Shown here one piece after another: positions 16,104-23,300 of a stretch of DNA of 53,522 nt. A model generated the notes under the pieces. The model made no database searches, was not told the origin of the DNA, and was given only the letters and a program-made list of their open reading frames with translations. The stretch comes from DATEEG01 sp035525055 (lineage in GTDB: Bacteria > Actinomycetota > Acidimicrobiia > Spongiisociales > ZC4RG35). Both the position numbers and the translations under genes were made by a program. The stretch covers positions 1 through 53,522 of the forward strand of contig DATLEZ010000078.1 of NCBI GenBank assembly GCA_035525055.1, in the 5' to 3' direction. Each line of letters begins with the position of its first letter. Within the stretch, counting starts at the first letter, position 1.

Positions 16104-17012
16104 TCATGTATGCACTTTTATGAAGCGTTCGTTTACTTCGTTCTCGTAATAGAAGAGCCCGCGGCCGAAGTTCTCCTCCGTCCAAGTGATGGTCGGGAAG
16201 TCGGGATCAGGCCGGTAGCCCCCGGTAAACACCTCGTTGCGGGTGCCCATCGGATCGAAGAAGTAGATCGTGTTTCCCCGCGTGACACCGTGACGGGTGG
16301 GCCCGACATCGATCTGGATCGCGTTGTAGGCGAGGATGTCGGCGGCCTTGCGGACGTGGTCCCAGTCGTCGAGCCAAAAGGCAAAGTGGTGAAGTGCCCC
16401 ATTGGGCCCGTTCACCACCGCCAGGTCATGGGGACTGTGGGACCGCTCCATCCATACGCCAATAGGGTGGCCGTTGCCGCCGATGAGCTGTTCGGTCAAC
16501 CTGAAGCCGAGGACTTCCATGTAGAACTTGGCGGCCTCGCCGACCTCCTCCGCGTTGATGAGGACATGATCGATCCGCGGCGGGGCAATGCCTGTGAACG
16601 CCTCCGGCTCGAAGCGGGGGTTGAGCTTGCCCATCCGACTTCCGACCTTCTCCACGTCGTGGACGAGCTCCATCTCGTGACCGGATGGCGTCTCGAAACG
16701 GATCGACTCGCCCTGGCCCACCTCCTCACCCTTCGAGACCCGATGAACGGCGAACCCATAAGTCTCGACCTTGCTTTCCAAGTTGTCGAGGTCGTCTTCG
16801 GAGTCGACCTTGAACGAGAAACGATCGAGACCAACCCGGGGGTCGTATCGAACTGCCAGCGAATGGTGGTCCTCCTCGTCCCAGCATTTGAAGAAGAGCC
16901 GATCGTCGGTGCGCTCGGTGATGTCGAGCCCCAAGACCTGTGAGTAGTACGCCGCCGCTAAATCGAGATCGGGGACTTTGATGTCGACATGGCTGAGTCG
17001 CAAGATTCCCAT
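16104..17012 (-). CDS. Catechol 2,3-dioxygenase-type extradiol dioxygenase (copy 1, first gene of minus arm)
   Basis: 302 aa, paralogous to the next gene, with both beginning MGILRLSH. The iron ligands are His149 (PPRIDHVLI), the His-His at 208-209 (GALHHFAFW) and Glu260 (GTRNEVFTGG). It is the first gene of the minus arm. The ATG at 17012 has no ribosome site but sits 8 bases after a TACCTT hexamer, so the message should be nearly leaderless. A palindromic operator is centred 51 bases upstream. The two copies differ clearly in the N-terminal module, which suggests different catechol preferences. Confidence 0.93.
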   Translation of the reverse strand: MGILRLSHVDIKVPDLDLAAAYYSQVLGLDITERTDDRLFFKCWDEEDHHSLAVRYDPRVGLDRFSFKVDSEDDLDNLESKVETYGFAVHRVSKGEEVGQGESIRFETPSGHEMELVHDVEKVGSRMGKLNPRFEPEAFTGIAPPRIDHVLINAEEVGEAAKFYMEVLGFRLTEQLIGGNGHPIGVWMERSHSPHDLAVVNGPNGALHHFAFWLDDWDHVRKAADILAYNAIQIDVGPTRHGVTRGNTIYFFDPMGTRNEVFTGGYRPDPDFPTITWTEENFGRGLFYYENEVNERFIKVHT

Positions 17013-17020
17013 GGCGCCGC

Positions 17021-17070
17021 AAGGTATCAGACGCTTCCCGCCGGGAGCAGTGGTATCCCTCTCGGCGGAA
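17021..17070 (-). promoter_or_regulatory. Minus-arm promoter with IclR-type operator
   Basis: On the minus strand, TTCCGC-CGA-GAGGGA (17070-17056, centre 17063) is followed by the -10 hexamer TACCTT (17026-17021) and the start ATG at 17012. The distance from operator centre to the first base of the hexamer is 37, identical to the two plus-strand sites. The IclR gene at 17921 is the natural candidate to bind it, but that link is inferred from position. Confidence 0.65.
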
Positions 17071-17143
17071 TGCGATTAAATCGGCCGACAGCGTGTCCGG
17101 TCTCGATTGCCTGTGGCCGAACTACGATCGAAGCGGGTGCCAG

Positions 17144-17214
17144 GCCATTCCGCATAGAGGGCCATTCCGCATAGAGGGATTGGCGTCCCACGGATGGGAA
17201 ACCCGGAGTACGTT
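17144..17214 (+). promoter_or_regulatory. Plus-arm promoter with two tandem IclR-type operators
   Basis: Two perfect 17-base direct copies (17144-17160 and 17161-17177) each contain TTCCGC-ATA-GAGGG, centred at 17155 and 17172. The hexamer TACGTT is at 17209-17214, and 6 bases later comes a GTG at 17221, implying a leaderless transcript. From the second operator centre to the hexamer is 37 bases. Site spacing near -49 would suit an activator, but repression is equally possible. Confidence 0.68.
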
Positions 17215-17220
17215 TCGCCC

Positions 17221-17928
17221 GTGACCCCAACCGCGCCCGCCCCGCCGGAGCCGACGCCCAAGCCCGAGCAGATGCGTCTGCTGGTTGGCGACTACGTTCG
17301 CACCGTCCATCAGGCCTATGCCACGCAGGCTAAAACGCAACCCCCGGCGATCCAGGCCCGGATGCCCCTTTTGGCCGCGCCTTTCACGGTGGTGGCGGCG
17401 GCGGCCCGCAACCTTCACGTCATCGCGACTCGCGAGGCACTCGCCGTCCCGCAGGGTCAAGAGGTGCAGATCGCCGACGCGGCAGACGGACTTGCCTGGA
17501 GCCTTCGCTTTTTCGACCCGGTAGTCCTACCGACACTGGGAATCATCGACGAGTCCCAGGGCCCGGCTCCCGACTTGGTACGGCGGGCGTTGGGGCTTAG
17601 CACCCACGTTTACCACCTGATTGTCCAGCCGGGCAGTCAGCTGACGGCCCACCACGCCGGTCATGCCGGGTCCGGACTGGCCAACGCTCATGTCGCCGAC
17701 GCCCGCGATTTCGAGTCGATCCGGGCCGCCGCCCGCGGGCGGGAGAAGCTCGTCGACGAGATGGAGGGAGCCGCCCGGGCCGGACTGGTGCGCGCCCAGG
17801 CTCTTCTGGCTCGAGAGATTGTCCCGTGGGACGAGACGATCGGTCGATACACCGGCCAGCTTGCCCCCGACCCCGACGAGATCCGCAAGGCGCTGCTGGC
17901 AGCGGTGAGGAAGGACGTTCATGGGTGA
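17221..17928 (+). CDS. Unknown protein, first gene of plus arm
   Basis: 235 aa from the leaderless GTG at 17221. An ATG at 17194 is in frame but would lie upstream of the predicted transcription start. A Pro-rich N-terminus is followed by an all-helical-looking protein; HHAGHAGSGLANAHVADARD near residues 145-165 is rich in histidine, and the C-terminal third is Ala/Glu/Arg helical. No membrane segment, no signal peptide and no recognised family. The stop overlaps the IclR start by 8 bases, so the two are co-translated. The histidines could bind a metal; that is speculation. Confidence 0.7.
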   Translation: MTPTAPAPPEPTPKPEQMRLLVGDYVRTVHQAYATQAKTQPPAIQARMPLLAAPFTVVAAAARNLHVIATREALAVPQGQEVQIADAADGLAWSLRFFDPVVLPTLGIIDESQGPAPDLVRRALGLSTHVYHLIVQPGSQLTAHHAGHAGSGLANAHVADARDFESIRAAARGREKLVDEMEGAARAGLVRAQALLAREIVPWDETIGRYTGQLAPDPDEIRKALLAAVRKDVHG

Positions 17929-18700
17929 GCCGGGCGGGCTGTCCTCGGTTCGCAACGCAGCCAGAGTGCTGAAAGCCTTCACGTCGAATCACCGATTGTA
18001 TGGGGTCTCCGAGCTCGCCCGACGCCTCGAGCTCTCAACGTCCAGTGTCCACCGTCTGCTCACAACCCTCGAGTCAGAGCACCTGATCGAACAAGACGAA
18101 GCCACGGGCAAGTATCGCTTGGGCCTGGCGATCTTCGATCTGACGGCCGCGGTGGCTCCCGGCTATGACCTCTCGGATGCCTTGCTTCCCCCGATGACCG
18201 TGCTCCGTAACCGAACGGGGGACACCGTCCAGGTCGCGGTGCTCGACGGGAGACAGGTGGTCTACATCGAGCGGCTCGATAGCCCTCACACTCTCCGCAT
18301 GTTTCTTGGTGTGGGGAGACGAAACTGGGCGCACTGCACTTCGACCGGCAAGGTTCTCCTCGCCCATCTCCCCGGCACCGAACTCGAGATGCTGCTCGAA
18401 GGCTGGGATCTCCCCGTCATCACCGGCCAGACCATCACCGATGTCGAGCTCTTGAAGAAGGAGCTTGCCCAGGTCAAGGACCTTGGCTACGCACAGAACA
18501 ATGGTGAATCTGAGGCTGACACCCTGAGCGTGGGCGCGCCCATCCGTGACGCCACCGGCCGAGTGATTGCAGCGATGAGCGTGGCCGGACCCCGGGCAAG
18601 GATGGATGCCGAGATCGCGGCTTTACGTTTCGCGGTGATGGAAGCGGCCGGGGCCGCTTCCATGCGACTCGGTCATCACTCGCGGAGGGCGGTTCGATGA
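17921..18700 (+). CDS. IclR family transcriptional regulator
   Basis: 259 aa. The N-terminal winged helix (LYGVSELARRLELSTSSVHRLLTTLESEHLIEQ) is followed by the IclR effector domain, with VAVLDGRQVVYIERLDS, the LGVGRRNWAHCTSTGKVLLA signature and GAPIRDATGRVIAAMSVAGP. Members such as PcaR, PobR and MhpR control aromatic catabolism in response to pathway compounds. It lies inside the plus arm, downstream of two palindromic operators it probably binds, and overlaps the following hydratase by 4 bases (ATGA). Confidence 0.93.
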   Translation: MGEPGGLSSVRNAARVLKAFTSNHRLYGVSELARRLELSTSSVHRLLTTLESEHLIEQDEATGKYRLGLAIFDLTAAVAPGYDLSDALLPPMTVLRNRTGDTVQVAVLDGRQVVYIERLDSPHTLRMFLGVGRRNWAHCTSTGKVLLAHLPGTELEMLLEGWDLPVITGQTITDVELLKKELAQVKDLGYAQNNGESEADTLSVGAPIRDATGRVIAAMSVAGPRARMDAEIAALRFAVMEAAGAASMRLGHHSRRAVR

Positions 18701-19473
18701 AGTCGCACCGGGAGTGGGCGCAGGCACTGTTCGAAGCCAAGAACAATCGGGAACCGATCGATCCGTTGACCAAGGTCGACGATTCACTGACTGTGGTCGA
18801 TGCCTACGGCATCCAGCAGGAATACGCCCGGCTTCTCGCCGGAGACGACGGCAAGATTGTCGGCTACAAGCTCGGCCTCACCTCAAAACCGATGCAGGAA
18901 ATGATGGGAGTCGATCAGCCCGACTACGGCCCGGTGCTCTCCAACATGGTTTACGACGACGGCGCCACCGTCGATCTGGGCCGCTACATCCAACCCAGGG
19001 TCGAAGCCGAGATAGCCCTGGTCCTCGACGCTCCTCTCAAGGGTCCCGGAGTAACCACGATGGAAGCGGCCCGCGCCGTCGCCGGGGCTCTGCCTGCACT
19101 CGAGATGGTCGATAGCCGGATCAAGGACTGGAAAATCCGCCTCGTGGACACCATCGCCGATCTGGCTAGTTCCGCGGCCATCATGCTCGGCCCCCGATTG
19201 GTCCCCGTCGATGGGTGGGACCCCCGGCTCTGCGGGATGGTCGTGGCTCGTAACGGCGTCACTGTCGATACCGGGGCGGGAGCCGCCGCCCTCGGCAACC
19301 CGTTGGCGGCACTGGCCTGGCTGGCCAACACCCTAGCCCCATTCGATGTCACCCTTGAGCCCGGCTGGTTCGTGATGACCGGGGCCCTTCACCGGGCGTT
19401 CCCGGTGGAACCCGGTGACGTGATCCGGGCCGAGTTCGATCGGTTGGGCGCGGTCGCAGTGAACTTCAAATGA
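18697..19473 (+). CDS. 2-hydroxypenta-2,4-dienoate hydratase / 4-oxalocrotonate decarboxylase family (copy 1)
   Basis: 258 aa of the fumarylacetoacetase-like hydratase/decarboxylase fold. Family marks are GYKLGLTSKPMQEMMGVDQPDYG, IQPRVEAEIALVL with the metal-binding E-x-E, ALEMVDSRIKDW, and the C-terminal GDVIRAEFDRLGAVAVNF. It either hydrates 2-hydroxypentadienoate to 4-hydroxy-2-oxovalerate or decarboxylates 4-oxalocrotonate; sequence alone does not separate the two. Three paralogues occur in this arm. It is coupled to the iclR gene and is followed by a 97-base gap before the acetaldehyde dehydrogenase. Confidence 0.88.
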   Translation: MKSHREWAQALFEAKNNREPIDPLTKVDDSLTVVDAYGIQQEYARLLAGDDGKIVGYKLGLTSKPMQEMMGVDQPDYGPVLSNMVYDDGATVDLGRYIQPRVEAEIALVLDAPLKGPGVTTMEAARAVAGALPALEMVDSRIKDWKIRLVDTIADLASSAAIMLGPRLVPVDGWDPRLCGMVVARNGVTVDTGAGAAALGNPLAALAWLANTLAPFDVTLEPGWFVMTGALHRAFPVEPGDVIRAEFDRLGAVAVNFK

Positions 19474-19570
19474 GAGGCCTCCCCGTCTCAGCGCGGAGGG
19501 TCGACACCAAAGCGTCGCTCTCATGCCCCACAGAACAACCTTGCGGCGACGTTGCCGGGAAGAGAAGAGA

Positions 19571-20482
19571 ATGACCAAGACACCAGTGGCAATCGTGGGC
19601 TCCGGCAACATCGGCACGGACCTGATGTACAAGCTCCTTCGATCCCCCGACCTGGACGTCCGAGCCATGGTCGGGGTCGATCCCGACTCGGAGGGTTTGG
19701 CCAGGGCACGAACACTAGGACTCGACGCCACTCATGAAGGAGTCGACTGGCTGTTGGAGAGGGCCGGCGACTATCGGATCGTGTTCGAGGCCACCTCGGC
19801 CTGGGTCCATCGCCAGAACGGCCCTCGCTATGAAGAGGCAGGCCTGCGATCGATTGATCTCACCCCGGCCAGGCTGGGACCGCTGGTCGTGCCGCCGGTC
19901 AACCTCGATCAGCACCTGGAAGCTCCCAATATCAACTTGATCACGTGCGGTGGCCAGGCCACGACCCCGATCATCCACGCCGTCTCCAGAGTGACCAAAG
20001 TACCGTATGCCGAGATTGTGTCGACGGTGGCATCGTTGTCGGCCGGCCCGGGAACCCGCCAGAACATCGACGAGTTCACCAAGACCACCTCATCGGCTCT
20101 CGTCGAAGTGGGCGGCGCCCAACACGGCAAGGCGATCATGGTCCTCAACCCCGCCGACCCTCCCATCCTCATGCGAAATACCGTCTTCTGCGCCCTCGAC
20201 GACGGCTACGACGGGGACGAGGTGGCTACCTCCATCCTGGCGATGGTCGAAGAGGTGTCGAAGTATGTCCCCGGCTACCGATTGAAGAGTCCACCGGTTT
20301 TCGAAGAGGACCTCTTCCACACGCCCGGCGGCGACGTCAAAGCCCGAGTGGTCGCCCTCCTCGAGGTTGAAGGCGCGGGCGACTATTTCCCGCCCTATGC
20401 GGGCAACCTCGACATCATGACCGCCTCAGCGGTCCGGGTTGGGGAAGCAATCGCCCGGTCTATGGACGGGGGTCCCTGGTGA
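19571..20482 (+). CDS. dmpF: Acetaldehyde dehydrogenase (acylating)
   Basis: 303 aa. GSGNIGTDL (residues 10-18) is the NAD-binding loop and Cys126 in NLITCGGQAT is the thioester nucleophile. It converts acetaldehyde, NAD+ and CoA to acetyl-CoA, and in this family forms a channelling complex with the aldolase encoded next. The ATG at 19571 follows a GGGAAGAGAAGAGA purine-rich site; an earlier in-frame ATG at 19523 gives an unrelated extension. Its end overlaps the aldolase GTG by 4 bases, consistent with the complex. Confidence 0.95.
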   Translation: MTKTPVAIVGSGNIGTDLMYKLLRSPDLDVRAMVGVDPDSEGLARARTLGLDATHEGVDWLLERAGDYRIVFEATSAWVHRQNGPRYEEAGLRSIDLTPARLGPLVVPPVNLDQHLEAPNINLITCGGQATTPIIHAVSRVTKVPYAEIVSTVASLSAGPGTRQNIDEFTKTTSSALVEVGGAQHGKAIMVLNPADPPILMRNTVFCALDDGYDGDEVATSILAMVEEVSKYVPGYRLKSPPVFEEDLFHTPGGDVKARVVALLEVEGAGDYFPPYAGNLDIMTASAVRVGEAIARSMDGGPW

Positions 20483-21510
20483 GTTCACCACGCTTCCGGT
20501 TGACCGATTCGACCCTGCGCGACGGATCACACGCTGTCGCCCATCAATTCACCGAAGAGCAAACCCGGCGGGTCGTAAGGGCCCTCGACCGGGCCGGGGT
20601 TCCGGTGATCGAAGTCAGCCACGGCGACGGCGTGGGTGGATCTTCTTTCAACTATGGGTTCAGCCATACCAATGAGATGAACCTCATCAGGGCAGCTGTC
20701 GACGAAACGACGACGGCCAAGATCGCGGTTCTCATGGTGCCCGGGATCGGAACCAAACAGGACCTGCGGGCGGCCTCCGAGGCTGGCGCCCGTGTAGCCC
20801 GAATCGCCACTCATTGCACCGAGGCCGACATCTCTCAGCAGCACATTTCCCTGGCCCACGAACTGGGGATGGAGGCCGTTGGGTTTCTGATGATGGCCTC
20901 GATGACATCTCCCGAGAATCTGGCTATCGAAGCCAAGAAAATGGAGTCGTACGGAGCCGACGCCGTTTATGTGGTCGATTCCGCCGGGGCGCTCACCATT
21001 GACGATGCCCGTCGCCGGGTGGCCGCCCTCAAGATGGCCTTGTCGTGCCAAGTGGGGATTCATGCTCACAACAACCTCTCGCTGGCGGTCGCCAACTCTC
21101 TCGCTTCACTGGAGGAAGGCGTCGACCAGATCGATGGATGCACGACCGGCCTGGGCGCCGGAGCGGGTAACTGTCCGACCGAGGTGCTGATTGCCGTCTG
21201 TGAGAAATCGGGCATCCCCACCGGCGTCGATCCCCTCAAGATCATGGACGCCGCCCAGGACGCCGTCCGACCCATCCGCCCCGAGCAAGGTGTGATCGAC
21301 CGAGATGGGCTCCTGCTCGGCTACGCCGGCGTTTATAGCTCCTTCCTCCTCCATGCCAAGAGAGCCGCCGAGCGATACGGAATCGACTCCAAAGAGATCT
21401 TGCTGGAGCTTGGTCGTCGCCAGGTGGTGGGCGGACAGGAGGACATGATCATCGACGTAGCGGTCGAGCTTCAGAAGCGGGCCGCCGCGGCTCAAGTGGC
21501 CCGTCATTGA
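20479..21510 (+). CDS. dmpG: 4-hydroxy-2-oxovalerate aldolase
   Basis: 343 aa from a GTG overlapping the previous stop. DSTLRDGSHAVAHQF is the DRE-TIM metallolyase start, GIHAHNNLSLAVANS supplies the metal-binding histidines and GCTTGLGAGAGNCPTEVL is the family C-terminal signature. It splits 4-hydroxy-2-oxovalerate into pyruvate and acetaldehyde and partners with DmpF. The presence of an aldehyde-forming aldolase and the absence of a meta-cleavage hydrolase point to the oxalocrotonate branch of the pathway. Confidence 0.95.
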   Translation: MSSPRFRLTDSTLRDGSHAVAHQFTEEQTRRVVRALDRAGVPVIEVSHGDGVGGSSFNYGFSHTNEMNLIRAAVDETTTAKIAVLMVPGIGTKQDLRAASEAGARVARIATHCTEADISQQHISLAHELGMEAVGFLMMASMTSPENLAIEAKKMESYGADAVYVVDSAGALTIDDARRRVAALKMALSCQVGIHAHNNLSLAVANSLASLEEGVDQIDGCTTGLGAGAGNCPTEVLIAVCEKSGIPTGVDPLKIMDAAQDAVRPIRPEQGVIDRDGLLLGYAGVYSSFLLHAKRAAERYGIDSKEILLELGRRQVVGGQEDMIIDVAVELQKRAAAAQVARH

Positions 21511-22256
21511 CCACTGACCTGGCAGACCGTCTCGTCAACGCCATCCGTACTCGCACCGCCCTCGACCCCGAGCAGAGTGGGCTGACTCCGGAAGCTGCGT
21601 ACGACATCCAGGACCGGGTAATCGCCGCCCTCGGTGGGCAGGTCGACGCCGCCAAGCTGGGTCTGACGTCCAAGGCGAAGCAGGAGCAGATGAAGGTCAG
21701 CGAGCCGTCGTACGGCTGGCTCCTGGCCGGATCTCGTGTGGCACCTGAAAAGCCCCTGATCGCCGGTGAGCTGATCCAGCCGCGGGCCGAGCCAGAAATC
21801 GCCTTCCTGATCGGGGCTGACCTCGAAGGTCCCGGAGTCACGACGGCGCATGTCCTCGCCGCGACCGAGGCGGTGATGCCTGCCATCGACATCCTCGACT
21901 CGCGCTATGCCGGATATTCGTTCACTCTCCCCGACGTGATAGCAGACAACGCCTCCGCAGCCCGCTACGCCCTCGGAGTAGGAGTCCCCGTCGCCGGGAT
22001 CAACCTGCGCACCGTGGGGTGCGTGTTCTCCAAGAATGGCGAGTTGATCGCGACCGCGGCCGGAGCTGCCGTTCTGGATCATCCGGCCGGGGCGGTGGCC
22101 TGGTTCGTCCGCAAGCTGGCCGAGCGGGGCCGGACCCTATCGGCCGGAAGTCTGGTCCTGGCCGGTGCTCTCACCGCTGCGATACCGATAGAGCCCGGCG
22201 ACGAGATCGTCGTTGAGATCGATCGGATCGGAACCCTGGAACTGAGAGTTGCTTGA
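21507..22256 (+). CDS. Hydratase/4-oxalocrotonate decarboxylase family (copy 2)
   Basis: 249 aa from a TTG overlapping the aldolase stop (TTGA). It has AKLGLTSKAKQEQMKVSEPSYGW, the IQPRAEPEIAFLIG metal site, DILDSRYAGYSFTLPDVIADNASAA and PGDEIVVEIDRIGTLELRV. It belongs to the same fold as the genes at 18697 and 22328. Compared with copy 3, the DxxADNxSA motif is fully kept. Assignment as XylI-like decarboxylase or XylJ-like hydratase needs phylogeny. Confidence 0.87.
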   Translation: MTTDLADRLVNAIRTRTALDPEQSGLTPEAAYDIQDRVIAALGGQVDAAKLGLTSKAKQEQMKVSEPSYGWLLAGSRVAPEKPLIAGELIQPRAEPEIAFLIGADLEGPGVTTAHVLAATEAVMPAIDILDSRYAGYSFTLPDVIADNASAARYALGVGVPVAGINLRTVGCVFSKNGELIATAAGAAVLDHPAGAVAWFVRKLAERGRTLSAGSLVLAGALTAAIPIEPGDEIVVEIDRIGTLELRVA

Positions 22257-22271
22257 ACATCGGGTTTGTCA

Positions 22272-22321
22272 TCCCGCATAGCGGGACTCCTCTCCCCTAT
22301 CCGGAAAGCACAGAGTACGTT
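22272..22321 (+). promoter_or_regulatory. Internal plus-arm promoter with IclR-type operator
   Basis: TCCCGC-ATA-GCGGGA (22272-22286, perfect 6-base arms, centre 22279) is followed 37 bases later by TACGTT (22316-22321) and, after 6 more bases, by a GTG at 22328. The layout copies that at 17144-17221 base for base in spacing. It would give the lower half of the arm its own leaderless transcript. Confidence 0.68.
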
Positions 22322-22327
22322 CACGCC

Positions 22328-23077
22328 GTGACGGTTGACATGTTCGCCGACGAACTGCAGCGAGCCCGCCTCGAACGCCGGGCCGTTGCCACCATCACCA
22401 GCCGGGACCCGGAGTTCGGATTGGAGGACGCATATCGCGTTCAGGCCGAAGGCATCCACCGGCGCCTGGCCGAGGGTGAACGGATCATCGGCGGCAAACT
22501 TGGATTCACCAGCCGGGCCATGCAACAAGCAATGGGAGTTGACCACCCGAACTACGGGTGGCTGACCGACGCCATGATCATCAATGACGGCAAGGTTCCG
22601 CTCGACTCTCTGATCCACCCCAAGGTCGAGCCCGAAATCGCATTTCTCCTGGCCGAGGACTTGGAACCGCCGGTTTCAACCGAACAGGTGCTGGCCGCCA
22701 CCACCGGTGTGATGGCGTGCCTCGAAGTGGTCGACTCCCGCTTCGTCGACTTTCGCTTTGCCGCCTTCGACAACATTGCCGACAACAGCTCGGCCGGAAT
22801 GTTGGTGATTGGAGATCCCCACCGTCCAGAGCGACTCGATTTGACCGGGGTGGCGATAAGCGAACAGGGCGCGGTCCGTTTCACCGCCGCAGGGGCAGCC
22901 GCCCTCGATCATCCGGCAGCAGCCGTTGCCTGGATGGTCAACAACTCCGACCGCCGGCTCCAGCGCGGTGACATCGTCATCTCGGGCGGCCTGACTCCAC
23001 CGATCGACCTTTACCCAGGAGCGGTCGTCACCGCCGAGTTCGACCGGCTGGGATCTGTCACGATTCACGCGACTTGA
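22328..23077 (+). CDS. Hydratase/4-oxalocrotonate decarboxylase family (copy 3)
   Basis: 249 aa from the leaderless GTG at 22328. A longer frame from 22253 would translate through the operator and promoter and is rejected. Family marks are GGKLGFTSRAMQQAMGVDHPNYGWL, IHPKVEPEIAFLLAEDL, CLEVVDSRFVDFRFAAFDNIADNSSA and the C-terminal AVVTAEFDRLGSVTIHAT. Being beside the 4-oxalocrotonate tautomerase, it is the best candidate for the decarboxylase, but this is context only. Confidence 0.87.
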   Translation: MTVDMFADELQRARLERRAVATITSRDPEFGLEDAYRVQAEGIHRRLAEGERIIGGKLGFTSRAMQQAMGVDHPNYGWLTDAMIINDGKVPLDSLIHPKVEPEIAFLLAEDLEPPVSTEQVLAATTGVMACLEVVDSRFVDFRFAAFDNIADNSSAGMLVIGDPHRPERLDLTGVAISEQGAVRFTAAGAAALDHPAAAVAWMVNNSDRRLQRGDIVISGGLTPPIDLYPGAVVTAEFDRLGSVTIHAT

Positions 23078-23090
23078 AGGAGGGACTTGC

Positions 23091-23300
23091 ATGCCACTCG
23101 TCTACATAAACCTGATGGAAGGTCGACCCCCCGAGAAGATCGAGAAAATGATCACCGCGGTCTCCCAAGCGATCTCGACCTCGCTCGGGGCACCGATCGA
23201 ATCGGTGAGGATCATGGTCTACGAGATGCAGCCCCACCAGTACGGGGTAGGTGGCAAGCCCTGGCGGGAGGTGCTGGAAGAGCGGAAAAAAGACGGATGA
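23091..23300 (+). CDS. 4-oxalocrotonate tautomerase
   Basis: 69 aa. After removal of the initiator Met, the chain begins PLVYINLMEGR, so the catalytic Pro1, Arg11 and Arg39 (SVRIMVYE) are all in place. It isomerises 2-hydroxymuconate to 4-oxalocrotonate. The ATG has a GAAGGAGGG site 6 bases upstream. Its stop overlaps the dehydrogenase start by 4 bases, so the enzymes before and after it in the pathway are co-translated. Confidence 0.93.
   Translation: MPLVYINLMEGRPPEKIEKMITAVSQAISTSLGAPIESVRIMVYEMQPHQYGVGGKPWREVLEERKKDG

Noticed and set aside
23087..23296. Long upstream extension of the semialdehyde dehydrogenase frame
   Set aside because: It overlaps the 4-oxalocrotonate tautomerase in another frame; the tautomerase has Pro1, Arg11 and Arg39 and the dehydrogenase ATG overlaps its stop.
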